From Clostridia bacterium (GTDB taxonomy: Bacteria > Bacillota > Clostridia > Lachnospirales > Bianqueaceae), in contig CAAFMN010000010.1 in NCBI GenBank assembly GCA_900764045.1, positions 1 to 64,000 on the forward strand: DNA of 64,000 nt. Direction: 5' to 3'. Positions 42,513 through 50,848 of this stretch are shown here, in pieces (the first letter of the stretch is position 1; each line of letters starts with the position of its first letter). Under the pieces are notes generated by a model, which was not told the origin of the DNA, ran no database searches, and saw nothing but the letters and a program-made list of their open reading frames with translations. The position numbers and the translations under genes were made by a program.

Positions 42513-43824
42513 CGCTGATGCAAGTGCCCTGATTCGGGGCACTTTTCATTTGGAGCTGTGCCCCATGCTGCTGGACAATATGCTTCACAATCGCCAGTCC
42601 CAGCCCGGTGCCTCCGCTCTCTCTGGAGCGTCCCTTATCTACACGGTAAAAGCGTTCAAAGATCCTACGCTGATGTTCCTCCGGAATCCCGATCCCCGTA
42701 TCCTCTACGGACAGCCGTACCCGACCGGCTGGTTCTTCCTGCACGCGTACCGTCACGCTTCCACCCGGTCGGTTATAGCGGATTCCGTTGTCGCACAGAT
42801 TGCCGATCAGCTCCTCCAGCATGCCCTCTTCTCCCAGAACCTTCTGAGAACTTCCTTCCAGGTGCAGGGTAATCTGATGCTGTTCCGCCTGCAGCTGCGC
42901 CGATTCTATGCAATGCTCCGCGACCTGGTACAGATCCAGAATCTTCCGTTCCCGCTGCATCTCCGGCTCATCCAGCTTGGAGAGTTCCAGGATATCTCCG
43001 ATCAGCTTCTGCATCCGTGCCGCTTCTTTTCTTATTTTTCCCGCACAGTTCGATATATCTTTTTCCTGAATCATGCCGGCCTCCATCATTTCCGCGTATC
43101 CGGAAATCGTGGTGAGCGGCGTTTTTAATTCATGGGATACATTGGCGGTGAATTCCTGACGTACTTTTTCCAGATCGTGCGTCTTTTTCTGATACTCCAA
43201 AAGAGCGGCAGACAAGGGCTGCAGTTCCGCATACATCGGCATCCCTTCTATATGATCCAGATGCTGTGCCATCTGATGCATCGGCTCCATTAGCTTTCTT
43301 GTAAGAATCATGGATATTCCAACGGATACTATGATGACAACAACTCCGATCAAAAGCAGCGATATCAGCACACCGCCGTACATACTGAATATACTGTTGG
43401 TCCGCATTGCGACCCGCAGAATATTTCCATCTTCCAAAAGTCTTGCGTAATAATACGTATCCTCCGATAGCGTCAGGGATTCCCGGTGCGCTTCTCCGTT
43501 TCCGCCCTGAAGCGCTTCCTGAACCTCCGGTCTCTCCAGATGGTTATCCATATCTTCCGCATTGGCATCGCTCTCATACAGCACATCGCCGGTCGGAGAG
43601 ATCAATGTAACCCGCATCCGGCCTGTTCCTTCTGATGTCAGCTCCAATCCGCCGTCATTTTCATAACGAACATAGAGCAGATCCGCCATCAACTCCATAT
43701 CACCATGTACATGCCGGATATAGGCCTGCGACAGGCTGATCAGACATATCACGGCCGTGATCAGCATCGTCCCCGCTCCCATTCCGATAAGACATCCATT
43801 GATTCTGGCCTTCATGCTCTCCAT
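42460..43824 (-). CDS. PhoR-like sensor histidine kinase
   Basis: This 454-residue kinase has two membrane segments around an extracytoplasmic sensor of about 120 residues, a HAMP-like linker, and a kinase core. The H-box is NVSHELKTPLTTISGYAEMM, the N-box NLCDNGIRYNRPGG, and the G-box GGTGLGLAIVKHIVQQHG. The start is ATG 43824, behind GGGAGG. It is the third gene of a Na/Pi cotransporter-regulator-kinase unit, which points to phosphate sensing (PhoR type). Its last 53 bases overlap the convergent hydrolase gene. Confidence 0.9.
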   Translation of the reverse strand: MESMKARINGCLIGMGAGTMLITAVICLISLSQAYIRHVHGDMELMADLLYVRYENDGGLELTSEGTGRMRVTLISPTGDVLYESDANAEDMDNHLERPEVQEALQGGNGEAHRESLTLSEDTYYYARLLEDGNILRVAMRTNSIFSMYGGVLISLLLIGVVVIIVSVGISMILTRKLMEPMHQMAQHLDHIEGMPMYAELQPLSAALLEYQKKTHDLEKVRQEFTANVSHELKTPLTTISGYAEMMEAGMIQEKDISNCAGKIRKEAARMQKLIGDILELSKLDEPEMQRERKILDLYQVAEHCIESAQLQAEQHQITLHLEGSSQKVLGEEGMLEELIGNLCDNGIRYNRPGGSVTVRVQEEPAGRVRLSVEDTGIGIPEEHQRRIFERFYRVDKGRSRESGGTGLGLAIVKHIVQQHGAQLQMKSAPNQGTCISVIFPAVSTAQENQESKK

Positions 43825-43844
43825 ATGTCCGTTTCCTCCCTGGT

Positions 43845-44546
43845 TCAGCACGCTTCCTCCGCCTTATAACCGACGCCGCGCACCGTCTTGATATGGGCGC
43901 CGCCGGAACCCAGCTTTTGCCGCAGCGTTTTGATATGTACGTCCACCGTACGGGTGCCGCCGTCAAACTGATATCCCCAGACTCGGTCGAGCAGCTTCTC
44001 GCGGGACAGAACCATACCCTGATTTTCCAGCAGGATCTTCAGCAGTTCATATTCTTTATAGGTCAGTTCAACCTTTTCTCCATCCACCAATACCTGATGA
44101 CGGTCATCACTCATCTCAATGGTTCCGCACTTAGTGGATGCTTCCCGCTCCTGTTCCTCTCTCCCGATGCGTTCCGCCCTCCGCAGCAAAGCCCTGGAAC
44201 GGGATACCAGTTCCAGCACACCAAAGGGCTTTGCCATATAATCGTCAGCTCCCAGATCCAGGCCCTTAACCTTATCCAGCTCGCTGTCCTTAGCCGTTAC
44301 CATCATGACCGGGATTCCGGCTGTACGCGGCGATGCCCTAAGGAGCTTGAGGATCGACATGCCGTCCTCTCCCGGCAGCATGATGTCCAGAATGATCAAG
44401 CCCGGTAATGTCTCTTCGCATTCCTTAAAAAAGCTTTTTCCATCATCAAATCCCTTGACCTGGAATCCGCTGTTTTCCAGAGCATATTGTTCCATCTCCC
44501 GAATATTCTTGTCATCTTCTACAATATAGATCCATTTTGAAGACAT
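43845..44546 (-). CDS. PhoB/OmpR-family response regulator
   Basis: This 233-residue regulator has receiver phosphoacceptor D54 (LIILDIMLPGEDG), acidic residues VEDDKN near 9 and Lys in YMAKPFGVLEL near 103. The winged helix ends with LSREKLLDRVWGYQFDGGTRTVDVHIKTLRQKLG. It lies between the Na/Pi cotransporter and a PhoR-like kinase in one operon. A Pho-box-like direct repeat upstream of the cotransporter is its likely binding site, so phosphate-dependent autoregulation is inferred. Confidence 0.92.
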   Translation of the reverse strand: MSSKWIYIVEDDKNIREMEQYALENSGFQVKGFDDGKSFFKECEETLPGLIILDIMLPGEDGMSILKLLRASPRTAGIPVMMVTAKDSELDKVKGLDLGADDYMAKPFGVLELVSRSRALLRRAERIGREEQEREASTKCGTIEMSDDRHQVLVDGEKVELTYKEYELLKILLENQGMVLSREKLLDRVWGYQFDGGTRTVDVHIKTLRQKLGSGGAHIKTVRGVGYKAEEAC

Positions 44547-44558
44547 CCTTCATCCTCC

Positions 44559-46331
44559 TCAGTTCAGACTGTACTTTGCCTTAAACTGTTCGTATTCTTT
44601 CTCAAAATCATTACTGGAGGTCTTAACCTGATTCAAATACTCATGTACCTGGTAGCTGTCCTCCTGAATCTGAATCAAACTTCCCGCGATATTGGAACAA
44701 TGATCGGCTACTCTCTCACAATTGGTCAGAAGATCAATGAAGATAAATCCCTGCTCCATCGTGCATTCTCCGTTCTTCAAACGCTCCACATGCCGCGTCT
44801 TAAGCTTTGCGCAGAGTTTGTCAATCACCTGTTCCAACGGCTCCACCCGCTGCGCGATCTTAAGATCTTCCGCCGCGAACGCGGCTGTCGCCATGTCCAC
44901 AATCTCCATCACCGCTGATTCCAGAAGATGCAGTTCTCCGGTGGCTTCTACAGAAAATACCACCTTTTTCCCATAGATCTCCTTGGCCGTCTCCAACAGA
45001 TTCACAGAGTGGTCGGCAATCCGCTCAAAATCCGTGATTGAATGCAGCATTTCGGAAATCTCCCGGCTGCCCTGAATAGACAATTCTTTACTGCTTAATC
45101 TTATCAGATACGTCCCCAAACGGTCTTCATAGATATCTGTTTTTTCTTCTGTCTTACGGACAAAGGCATCTGTCTCATCACTATAATGATCCAGCGCCTC
45201 TATCGCCTTTTTCAAAGCGTCTTTACTCAGTCCGGCAAGATCGCATGTTACTTCCCTTGCGCGCTCTATCGCAACCGTCGGTGTTGTAAACAAACGCTCA
45301 TCCAATACCTGGACATCCATCGCGCCGTCGTCCTTCTCGTCCTTTTTGTCCCGAATCGTAAGCTCCGCCAGACGCACCAGCTTCTTGGAAAACGGCAGAA
45401 GGATCAGGGTTGTAACGATATTAAACAGGGAATGGATCACCGCGATCCCTACCGCATTAATCGCCTGACCCTCAAATCCAAAGTTAATAAACATCTTCAA
45501 GCCATAGAATACCACCATGACAAGAGTGGAACCGATCAGATTGAAATACAGATGAATCATCGCTGCGCGCTTTGCGTTTTTCTTGGCTCCGATACTGGAA
45601 ATCAGCGCCGTAACACAGGTTCCTATATTCTGACCCATGATGATAGGAATTGCCGCTCCATAGGTCATCTGTCCCGTCGTTGACAGGGCCAGCAGAATTC
45701 CGCTGGTTGCCGAAGAACTCTGGATGATTGCCGTGACACCCAATCCAGCCAGTACGCCCAGCAGCGGATTGGAAAACGCCGTCATAATCTCCGCAAACTG
45801 CTGTGACTGAGATAGAGGCTTCACCGCGCCGCTCATGACCTCCATACCAAAGATCAGAATGGAAAATCCAATCAGAATTGTCCCGACATCCTTCTTCCGG
45901 CCGCTATAATGCTTCTCTGTCGGAAGCATGGTCAGGATTACGCCGATCATCGCCAGAATCGGTGTGAAGCTCGATGGCTTCAACATCTGCAGAATCAGGC
46001 TGTCTCCCTGAATACTGGTCAAGCTCAGAATCCACGCGGTTGCCGTGGTTCCGATATTGGCTCCCATGATCACTCCGACGGCCTGTGACAGCTGCATGAT
46101 ACCGGAGTTGACAAATCCTACAACCATAACGGTTGTGGCCGAAGAACTCTGAATAATCGCTGTAACGACCAGGCCCAGCAGTACTCCCTTCACCGTACTC
46201 GATGTCATCTTTTCCAGAATTCCCTGCAAACGGCTGCCGGACAGCGTCTCCAATCCTTTTCCCATAAGGTTCATTCCATACAAGAAAAAGGCCAATCCTC
46301 CAATTAAAGTAAGCAGCGCGAAAATATCCAT
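44559..46331 (-). CDS. Na+/phosphate cotransporter (NptA/YjbB type) with PhoU-like domain
   Basis: This 590-residue protein takes up or exports phosphate with Na+. The N-terminal half has two inverted Na/Pi repeats with the QSSSATT signature: VVTAIIQSSSATTVMVVGF near 57 and GVTAIIQSSSATSGILLAL near 200. GANIGTT and GQNIGTC follow them. The C-terminal 200 residues form a PhoU-like helical bundle. The start is set at ATG 46331 behind AAGGGAGA; an upstream GTG has no such site. It leads the operon with a PhoB/PhoR-like pair. Confidence 0.92.
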   Translation of the reverse strand: MDIFALLTLIGGLAFFLYGMNLMGKGLETLSGSRLQGILEKMTSSTVKGVLLGLVVTAIIQSSSATTVMVVGFVNSGIMQLSQAVGVIMGANIGTTATAWILSLTSIQGDSLILQMLKPSSFTPILAMIGVILTMLPTEKHYSGRKKDVGTILIGFSILIFGMEVMSGAVKPLSQSQQFAEIMTAFSNPLLGVLAGLGVTAIIQSSSATSGILLALSTTGQMTYGAAIPIIMGQNIGTCVTALISSIGAKKNAKRAAMIHLYFNLIGSTLVMVVFYGLKMFINFGFEGQAINAVGIAVIHSLFNIVTTLILLPFSKKLVRLAELTIRDKKDEKDDGAMDVQVLDERLFTTPTVAIERAREVTCDLAGLSKDALKKAIEALDHYSDETDAFVRKTEEKTDIYEDRLGTYLIRLSSKELSIQGSREISEMLHSITDFERIADHSVNLLETAKEIYGKKVVFSVEATGELHLLESAVMEIVDMATAAFAAEDLKIAQRVEPLEQVIDKLCAKLKTRHVERLKNGECTMEQGFIFIDLLTNCERVADHCSNIAGSLIQIQEDSYQVHEYLNQVKTSSNDFEKEYEQFKAKYSLN

Positions 46332-46382
46332 ATGTATTCTCCCTTGTAAAATTTTTTCTTCCACATTTCATTTTAAATGGCC

Positions 46383-46426
46383 TGCGTAAAAGAAAAAAGA
46401 GAACGATGTAAAATCCATGTAAAATT
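46383..46426 (-). promoter_or_regulatory. Candidate Pho box upstream of the phosphate operon
   Basis: The 9-mer ATTTTACAT occurs twice on the minus strand with an 11-bp period (46425-46417 and 46414-46406), and a third TTTTAC (46391-46386) is two turns further on in the same phase. Tandem TTTACA/TTAACA units with 11-bp spacing are the known form of PhoP boxes in Bacillus. The element lies 50-95 bp before the cotransporter start. Confidence 0.6.
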
Positions 46427-46467
46427 CATTGATATTTTCGCGCTGTTTTATCTTGTTCTATTTCGTT

Positions 46468-47694
46468 TTATACGAGCTTCGCGACTCGGACTACATACTG
46501 GCTCCCGTAATCATATCCGGGCGCGTTCATGGTAAACATGCCCTTTTCTGCATCCTGTATAAAGGGCAGCTCCTGTCCGTTATCCATCCAGTATGCCTTG
46601 GAAACCTTTTTCTGAATACCGCTGAATGTCGCCAGACGGCTTCCTCTGCGTCCTACCGTTACATTGGCCGGACCGGAAATGCCCAGATCATAGATAAACA
46701 GGTAGATGCTCCCATCGGTGCCTTCCAGTGCGAAATCATTGCCGCCTCCGACAATGCTGCACGGGCGTCCCTGGTAAATCGCTTCTCCGAACATGTCCAT
46801 CCACTGTCCCAAGGTCTGTGCAAGAAGCCTGGACATCATCGGTACCTTTCCCTGTGCTTCCGGTCCGATGTTAAAGAGCATATTGGCTCCAGCTCTGCGG
46901 CAGGTACACAACGTCTTGATCAGCTGCGCCGGAGACTTGTAGTTCAGATCCCCCTTGCCGTAGCCCCAATGGTCATTCAACGTCAGATTCATCTCAGAGG
47001 TGATATATTTCCCATCTGTCTGCTTTCTCAAGTGCGGCAGTCCCTGTTCAAAAGTTACGCTGTCCACTTCGGGATGGGATATGGTTCCCCGACTGTCCAA
47101 ACCGGTATTGTTGATGATCATGGCATCCGGCTGATATTTACGGATCATACCATACAGACGGTCCAGCTTCCAATCAGCGTCGGGTTTGCTCCAGTTTCCG
47201 TCAAACCATAATCCGCCGATCTTACCATATCTTGTACACAGAATCTCGACAGAATGCAGCAGATAATCCAGATACGCGTCAAAATCCTCCTGGAAGCTGT
47301 CCTGATACCAGTCAAGCGTTGTATGATAAAAGAAAGGAACCAGCCCTTCCGCTCGGCAGGCATCTACATATTCCGCAATCAGATCCCGTCCGGCAGGACT
47401 GTGCAGCGCGTCATAATCAGACAATCCGCAGGTATCATACAGAGAAAAGCCGTCATGATGTCTTGTCGTTACAACCATATACTTGGCGCCAGCCGACTTT
47501 GCCGTCTTAACCCATTCCGACGGATCATAATCCTCCGCCGTAAATGTATTTTTAAGCTTGCTGTATTCTTCCTTGGGGATCAATTCCTGATGCATGATCC
47601 ATTCTCCGCGGCCCATCTGCGCATACAATCCCCAATGTACAAACATTCCGAGCGCCATTCCTTCAAAATCTTCAATTCTCTTAAGTTTCTCCAT
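46468..47694 (-). CDS. GH29 alpha-L-fucosidase
   Basis: This 408-residue glycosidase has no signal peptide and releases L-fucose from oligosaccharides in the cytoplasm. The opening GMALGMFVHWGLYAQMG near 16 and VVTTRHHDGFSLYDT near 79 form the substrate pocket. The nucleophile region is GGLWFDGNWSKPDADW near 190 (Asp). Late C-terminal strands suggest a short beta domain. The start is ATG 47694 after GGGAGGT. It lies downstream of a candidate RNA attenuator. No fucose catabolic genes are adjacent, but an arabinose/fucose-isomerase-like gene is elsewhere in the window. Confidence 0.92.
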   Translation of the reverse strand: MEKLKRIEDFEGMALGMFVHWGLYAQMGRGEWIMHQELIPKEEYSKLKNTFTAEDYDPSEWVKTAKSAGAKYMVVTTRHHDGFSLYDTCGLSDYDALHSPAGRDLIAEYVDACRAEGLVPFFYHTTLDWYQDSFQEDFDAYLDYLLHSVEILCTRYGKIGGLWFDGNWSKPDADWKLDRLYGMIRKYQPDAMIINNTGLDSRGTISHPEVDSVTFEQGLPHLRKQTDGKYITSEMNLTLNDHWGYGKGDLNYKSPAQLIKTLCTCRRAGANMLFNIGPEAQGKVPMMSRLLAQTLGQWMDMFGEAIYQGRPCSIVGGGNDFALEGTDGSIYLFIYDLGISGPANVTVGRRGSRLATFSGIQKKVSKAYWMDNGQELPFIQDAEKGMFTMNAPGYDYGSQYVVRVAKLV

Positions 47695-47726
47695 CTTGTG
47701 ACCTCCCATACATGATTTTAAAAAAA

Positions 47727-47820
47727 GGCCTGCATTACTGCAGGCTCTTGATGAGGGGGGTATTCATTGCTACCGAAAGACTTGCATTTCGGTACAGCCC
47801 TAATATACCCTGCCTGCACA
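47727..47820 (-). ncRNA. Candidate attenuator/riboswitch-like leader before the fucosidase gene
   Basis: On the minus strand, an outer segment TGCAGGC (47818-47812) is followed by GGGTAT...ATACCC (47810-47805 with 47763-47758) and the inner hairpin ACCGAAA/TTTCGGT (47793-47787 with 47778-47772). A terminator GCCTGCA-GTAA-TGCAGGC plus T-run follows (47745-47728). The outer TGCAGGC can pair with the GCCTGCA arm of the terminator, giving two exclusive folds. It could simply be the 3' end of the HAD-gene transcript. Confidence 0.45.
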
Positions 47821-47824
47821 TCCT

Positions 47825-48658
47825 TTATTCATTGCGGAATATAAAATGCTCCAGAATTTCCGCTACTGCGCCTTCATTATTATCGCGCTGCGCAATATAA
47901 GCCGCTGCCTCCTGAAGCTTGGATACCGCATTGCGTGGAACCGCTCCGTGTCCTGCCTGATGAACCATACTCCAATCATTCTCATTATCACCGATACATA
48001 AGGTCTGTTCTTTTGGAATATTCAGTTTTTTCGCAATATATTCTACGGCATTCCATTTACCAGCTTTTTGATTGACAAACTCCAAAAGAGATTCTGATGA
48101 ACGAAACATCTGTATATCGGACGGAAGATCTGGTTCTATCTTCTTTTGCAGCCTTACCAGATCCTCCGGACTGCTGACGCTGTTATATAAGAGCTTCAGC
48201 ATCGGTACATCCTTATATACCATCAAATCCTCTACAACCGTACAGCGGCAGCCGGAAAGCTGTTCATAACGCGCCGTCTGCGGGAGATATCTCTCGACTA
48301 TAAATTGATCGCCCACATAGACATGGGGGTTGACCCACCTTTGATATTCCCGCCCCTTTTCAATCAGATACGGAACGGCCGCCTGCGGAAGGACGCATTC
48401 ATGAATGGGCTGATGAATCGCGGCATCCATAATACACGCACCATTGGAGGTAATATAGTATTCTCCGGGACAGTCCAACCGCAATTCCCTTATATACCGC
48501 AGAATACTCAGCGGTGAACGGCCGCTGCAAAGTACAATTCGGATTCCTTTTTCTCTTGCTTTTAATATCGCCTCACGGTTAACCTGCGAAATCTCTTTCA
48601 CATCGTTCAGGAGCGTACCGTCCAGGTCCATTGCGACCAATCGGATCCCTTCGCTCAC
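47825..48658 (-). CDS. Cof-type HAD-superfamily sugar-phosphatase
   Basis: This 277-residue phosphatase of HAD subfamily IIB has motif 1 VAMDLDGTLLND near 8 (nucleophile and acid Asp), motif 2 IVLCSGRSP near 43, motif 3 Lys in NQKAGKWNAVEYIAKKL near 195 and motif 4 CIGDNENDWSMV near 220. It dephosphorylates sugar phosphates or flavin precursors. It overlaps the DUF4446 gene by four bases and is the last gene of the parA-parB-DUF4446 run before a terminator-like hairpin. Confidence 0.92.
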   Translation of the reverse strand: MSEGIRLVAMDLDGTLLNDVKEISQVNREAILKAREKGIRIVLCSGRSPLSILRYIRELRLDCPGEYYITSNGACIMDAAIHQPIHECVLPQAAVPYLIEKGREYQRWVNPHVYVGDQFIVERYLPQTARYEQLSGCRCTVVEDLMVYKDVPMLKLLYNSVSSPEDLVRLQKKIEPDLPSDIQMFRSSESLLEFVNQKAGKWNAVEYIAKKLNIPKEQTLCIGDNENDWSMVHQAGHGAVPRNAVSKLQEAAAYIAQRDNNEGAVAEILEHFIFRNE

Positions 48659-49152
48659 GATTCTTTCACCAACTCATCCAAAACCTTTTCCTCTTCCGGC
48701 GCCAGGCGAGTCTTGCTGGTGCCATTTTCGATAATCCTGGCATATAAACAGCTGTTTCCCTCACGGCTGTATACATTGTGCAGCAGATATCCGTTATTAC
48801 GGGTATCCAACAGAACCCAGATGAAAGACAGCTCTCCGCCAAGGCCTTCAAAAGCGTTATAGCGTACCATTTTGGTCTTATAGAGCGCCGCTCCGACTCT
48901 TTTCTCTACATTGCGCGCTACATAGTCGGAAAGCTGTTTATAATCGCCCTCCATACGGGATACGGACTCTATGCACTCCTCAATCATCCCATCCATGGTC
49001 CCAGCCTTATGTCCCCTGGTCAAAGACTTGTACTTTTTCATAATCTCCTGCTGCTTTTGAATCATAGAAGACAACATCATGATGCCAACCACTAGAAGCA
49101 GCAATATCAGGATCATAAAAATCGCGATATGATCTATAAAAAACTGATTCAT
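48655..49152 (-). CDS. DUF4446-family membrane protein
   Basis: This 165-residue protein has one N-terminal membrane segment (HIAIFMILILLLLVVGIMMLSSMI), a helical linker, and the conserved core KMVRYNAFEGLGGELSFIWVLLDTRNNGYLLHNVYSREGNSCLYARII. This is the DUF4446 signature, often found next to parB in Clostridia. Function is not known. It starts 14 bp after parB and overlaps the HAD phosphatase gene by four bases, so a link to chromosome segregation is suggested by position only. Confidence 0.88.
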   Translation of the reverse strand: MNQFFIDHIAIFMILILLLLVVGIMMLSSMIQKQQEIMKKYKSLTRGHKAGTMDGMIEECIESVSRMEGDYKQLSDYVARNVEKRVGAALYKTKMVRYNAFEGLGGELSFIWVLLDTRNNGYLLHNVYSREGNSCLYARIIENGTSKTRLAPEEEKVLDELVKES

Positions 49153-49166
49153 CCTGTGTTCCTCCG

Positions 49167-50060
49167 TTATCGCTCAAAAAAGGCCAGAATCCGTTCGAGA
49201 TCTTCTTCTGAATAGTATTCAATCTCAATCTTTCCCTTGCGCGCACCCTTAGAAATTGTAACCCGGGTTCCCAATAGCTCTTTCATTCGCTCTTCCGCTA
49301 TCTTGCTTGCGAGATCCTGTTCCCGATCATCCTTCTTTTTCTTAACTTCCTTTTTGGTTTCCGTCTTCTGCGCTACGATCTTCTCCAGCTCCCGGACGCT
49401 CAGATTCTCCGCAATCACTCGGACAGCCAGTTTATTTTGCTCCGCAGCGTCATTAACGCCCAGCAGCACCTTCGCATGTCCCGGAGATATCAATCCCTCG
49501 CTCAAACTCTTTTGAACCGGCTCGGCAAGATTCTGCAGCCGCAGGGAATTTGCAATTGCGGAACGGCTCTTTCCCAATTTCGCCGCTACCTGCTCCTGTG
49601 TCAGGGAAAATTCCGTCAAAAGTTTCTGATACGCCATACTCTCTTCCATAGGATTCAGGTTCTGCCGCTGCAGATTCTCAATCAGCGCTACCGCCATCGA
49701 ATCCTGCGCACTGAAATTTTTCACAATAACCGGAATCTCTGTCAGGCCTGCCAGCCGCGCCGCTCTCCAACGGCGTTCTCCGGCAATAATTCGATAATAA
49801 TCCGGCTCTTTCTGTACCAAAAGCGGCTGCAATACACCATACTGCTTTACAGAGTCAGCCAATTCCTGCAGTTTCTCCGCATCAAAAGTTTTTCGCGGCT
49901 GATTGCGGTCCGGCTCAACCATATAGATATCCACAATCTGTACATTTTGATCTTTGGTCTCTTCTTCTGTGGCAGGCACTGCCTCTGTATCCGTACTCAG
50001 AATCTCTTCATCCGAGCTAAACAGCGCATCCAGTCCCTTTCCTAATCCACGTTTCTTCAT
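49167..50060 (-). CDS. parB: Chromosome-partitioning protein ParB (Spo0J)
   Basis: This 297-residue CTPase clamp binds parS and loads SMC. It starts MKKRGLGKGLDALFSSDEE, the classical Spo0J opening. Next come the ParB/Srx motifs QPRKTFDAEKLQELADSVKQYG and IIAGERRWRAARLAG, the helix-turn-helix LTQEEQ-like region FSLTQEQVAAKLGKSRSAIANSLRL, and a C-terminal dimerisation domain. The start is ATG 50060, with AAAGGAG upstream. It is four bases downstream of parA. Two parS sites lie about 800 bp upstream. Confidence 0.96.
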   Translation of the reverse strand: MKKRGLGKGLDALFSSDEEILSTDTEAVPATEEETKDQNVQIVDIYMVEPDRNQPRKTFDAEKLQELADSVKQYGVLQPLLVQKEPDYYRIIAGERRWRAARLAGLTEIPVIVKNFSAQDSMAVALIENLQRQNLNPMEESMAYQKLLTEFSLTQEQVAAKLGKSRSAIANSLRLQNLAEPVQKSLSEGLISPGHAKVLLGVNDAAEQNKLAVRVIAENLSVRELEKIVAQKTETKKEVKKKKDDREQDLASKIAEERMKELLGTRVTISKGARKGKIEIEYYSEEDLERILAFFER

Positions 50061-50064
50061 TGTC

Positions 50065-50829
50065 TTATCTCCTTTGCGTCCCGAGGATCTCGGCTGCGAG
50101 ACGTCTGTAGCTTTCTGCGCCCTTCGAGCTGCTATCGTAGTAAATGATTGGTTCTCCATGGCTCGGAGCCTCCCCTAAGCGCACATTGCGCGGAATCATA
50201 GTTGAATAGGTCTTATCCGGCAGATACTTGCGTACCTCCTGCACAACCTCATTACACAAATTCGTTCGATTATCATACATCGTAAAAACAATTCCCTCAA
50301 TCTCCACTCTCGGATTCAATCGCCGCTTGACCAAGTTAATGGTATTCAGGAGCTGACTCAAACCCTCCAGCGCGTAAAATTCGCATTGGATTGGAACCAA
50401 AACGGAATCCGCACTGCAAAACGCATTGACAGTCAGCATGTTCAAGGAAGGGGGACAATCAATCCAAATAAAATCGTATTGATCCTTTACCAATTCCAAT
50501 TGCTTTTTTAAGAGGTATTCTCTCTTTTCAATTCCGATTAGTTCTACTTCCGCTCCGGATAAATCCATATTGGCCGGGATTAAATCCACCTGAAAATCCG
50601 TATGTAGAATGCACCTTCGGATACAGTTCTCCTCTAGCAGCAATTCATAGCTGGTATTTTCCATACGATCTTTATCTATACCGAATCCGCTGGTCGTATT
50701 CCCCTGCGGATCGAAGTCAATAACAAGAACTCGCTGGCCCCGTTCCGCCATACAGGCTGCCAGATTAATCGTCGTCGTTGTCTTTCCGACGCCGCCCTTT
50801 TGGTTTGCAACAGCAATTATCTTCCCCAT
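50065..50829 (-). CDS. parA: Chromosome-partitioning ATPase ParA (Soj)
   Basis: This 254-residue deviant Walker ATPase has the P-loop KGGVGKTTTTINLA at 11-24 with the signature Lys, the A' motif VLVIDFDPQGNTTSGF near 35, and DFIWIDCPPSLN near 116. It works with ParB on nucleoid DNA and, in relatives, influences DnaA activity. It is followed four bases later by parB. Two parS sites lie 23 and 63 bp upstream of its start. Confidence 0.97.
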   Translation of the reverse strand: MGKIIAVANQKGGVGKTTTTINLAACMAERGQRVLVIDFDPQGNTTSGFGIDKDRMENTSYELLLEENCIRRCILHTDFQVDLIPANMDLSGAEVELIGIEKREYLLKKQLELVKDQYDFIWIDCPPSLNMLTVNAFCSADSVLVPIQCEFYALEGLSQLLNTINLVKRRLNPRVEIEGIVFTMYDNRTNLCNEVVQEVRKYLPDKTYSTMIPRNVRLGEAPSHGEPIIYYDSSSKGAESYRRLAAEILGTQRR

Positions 50830-50848
50830 TGCTTTTGGCCTTCCTCCT

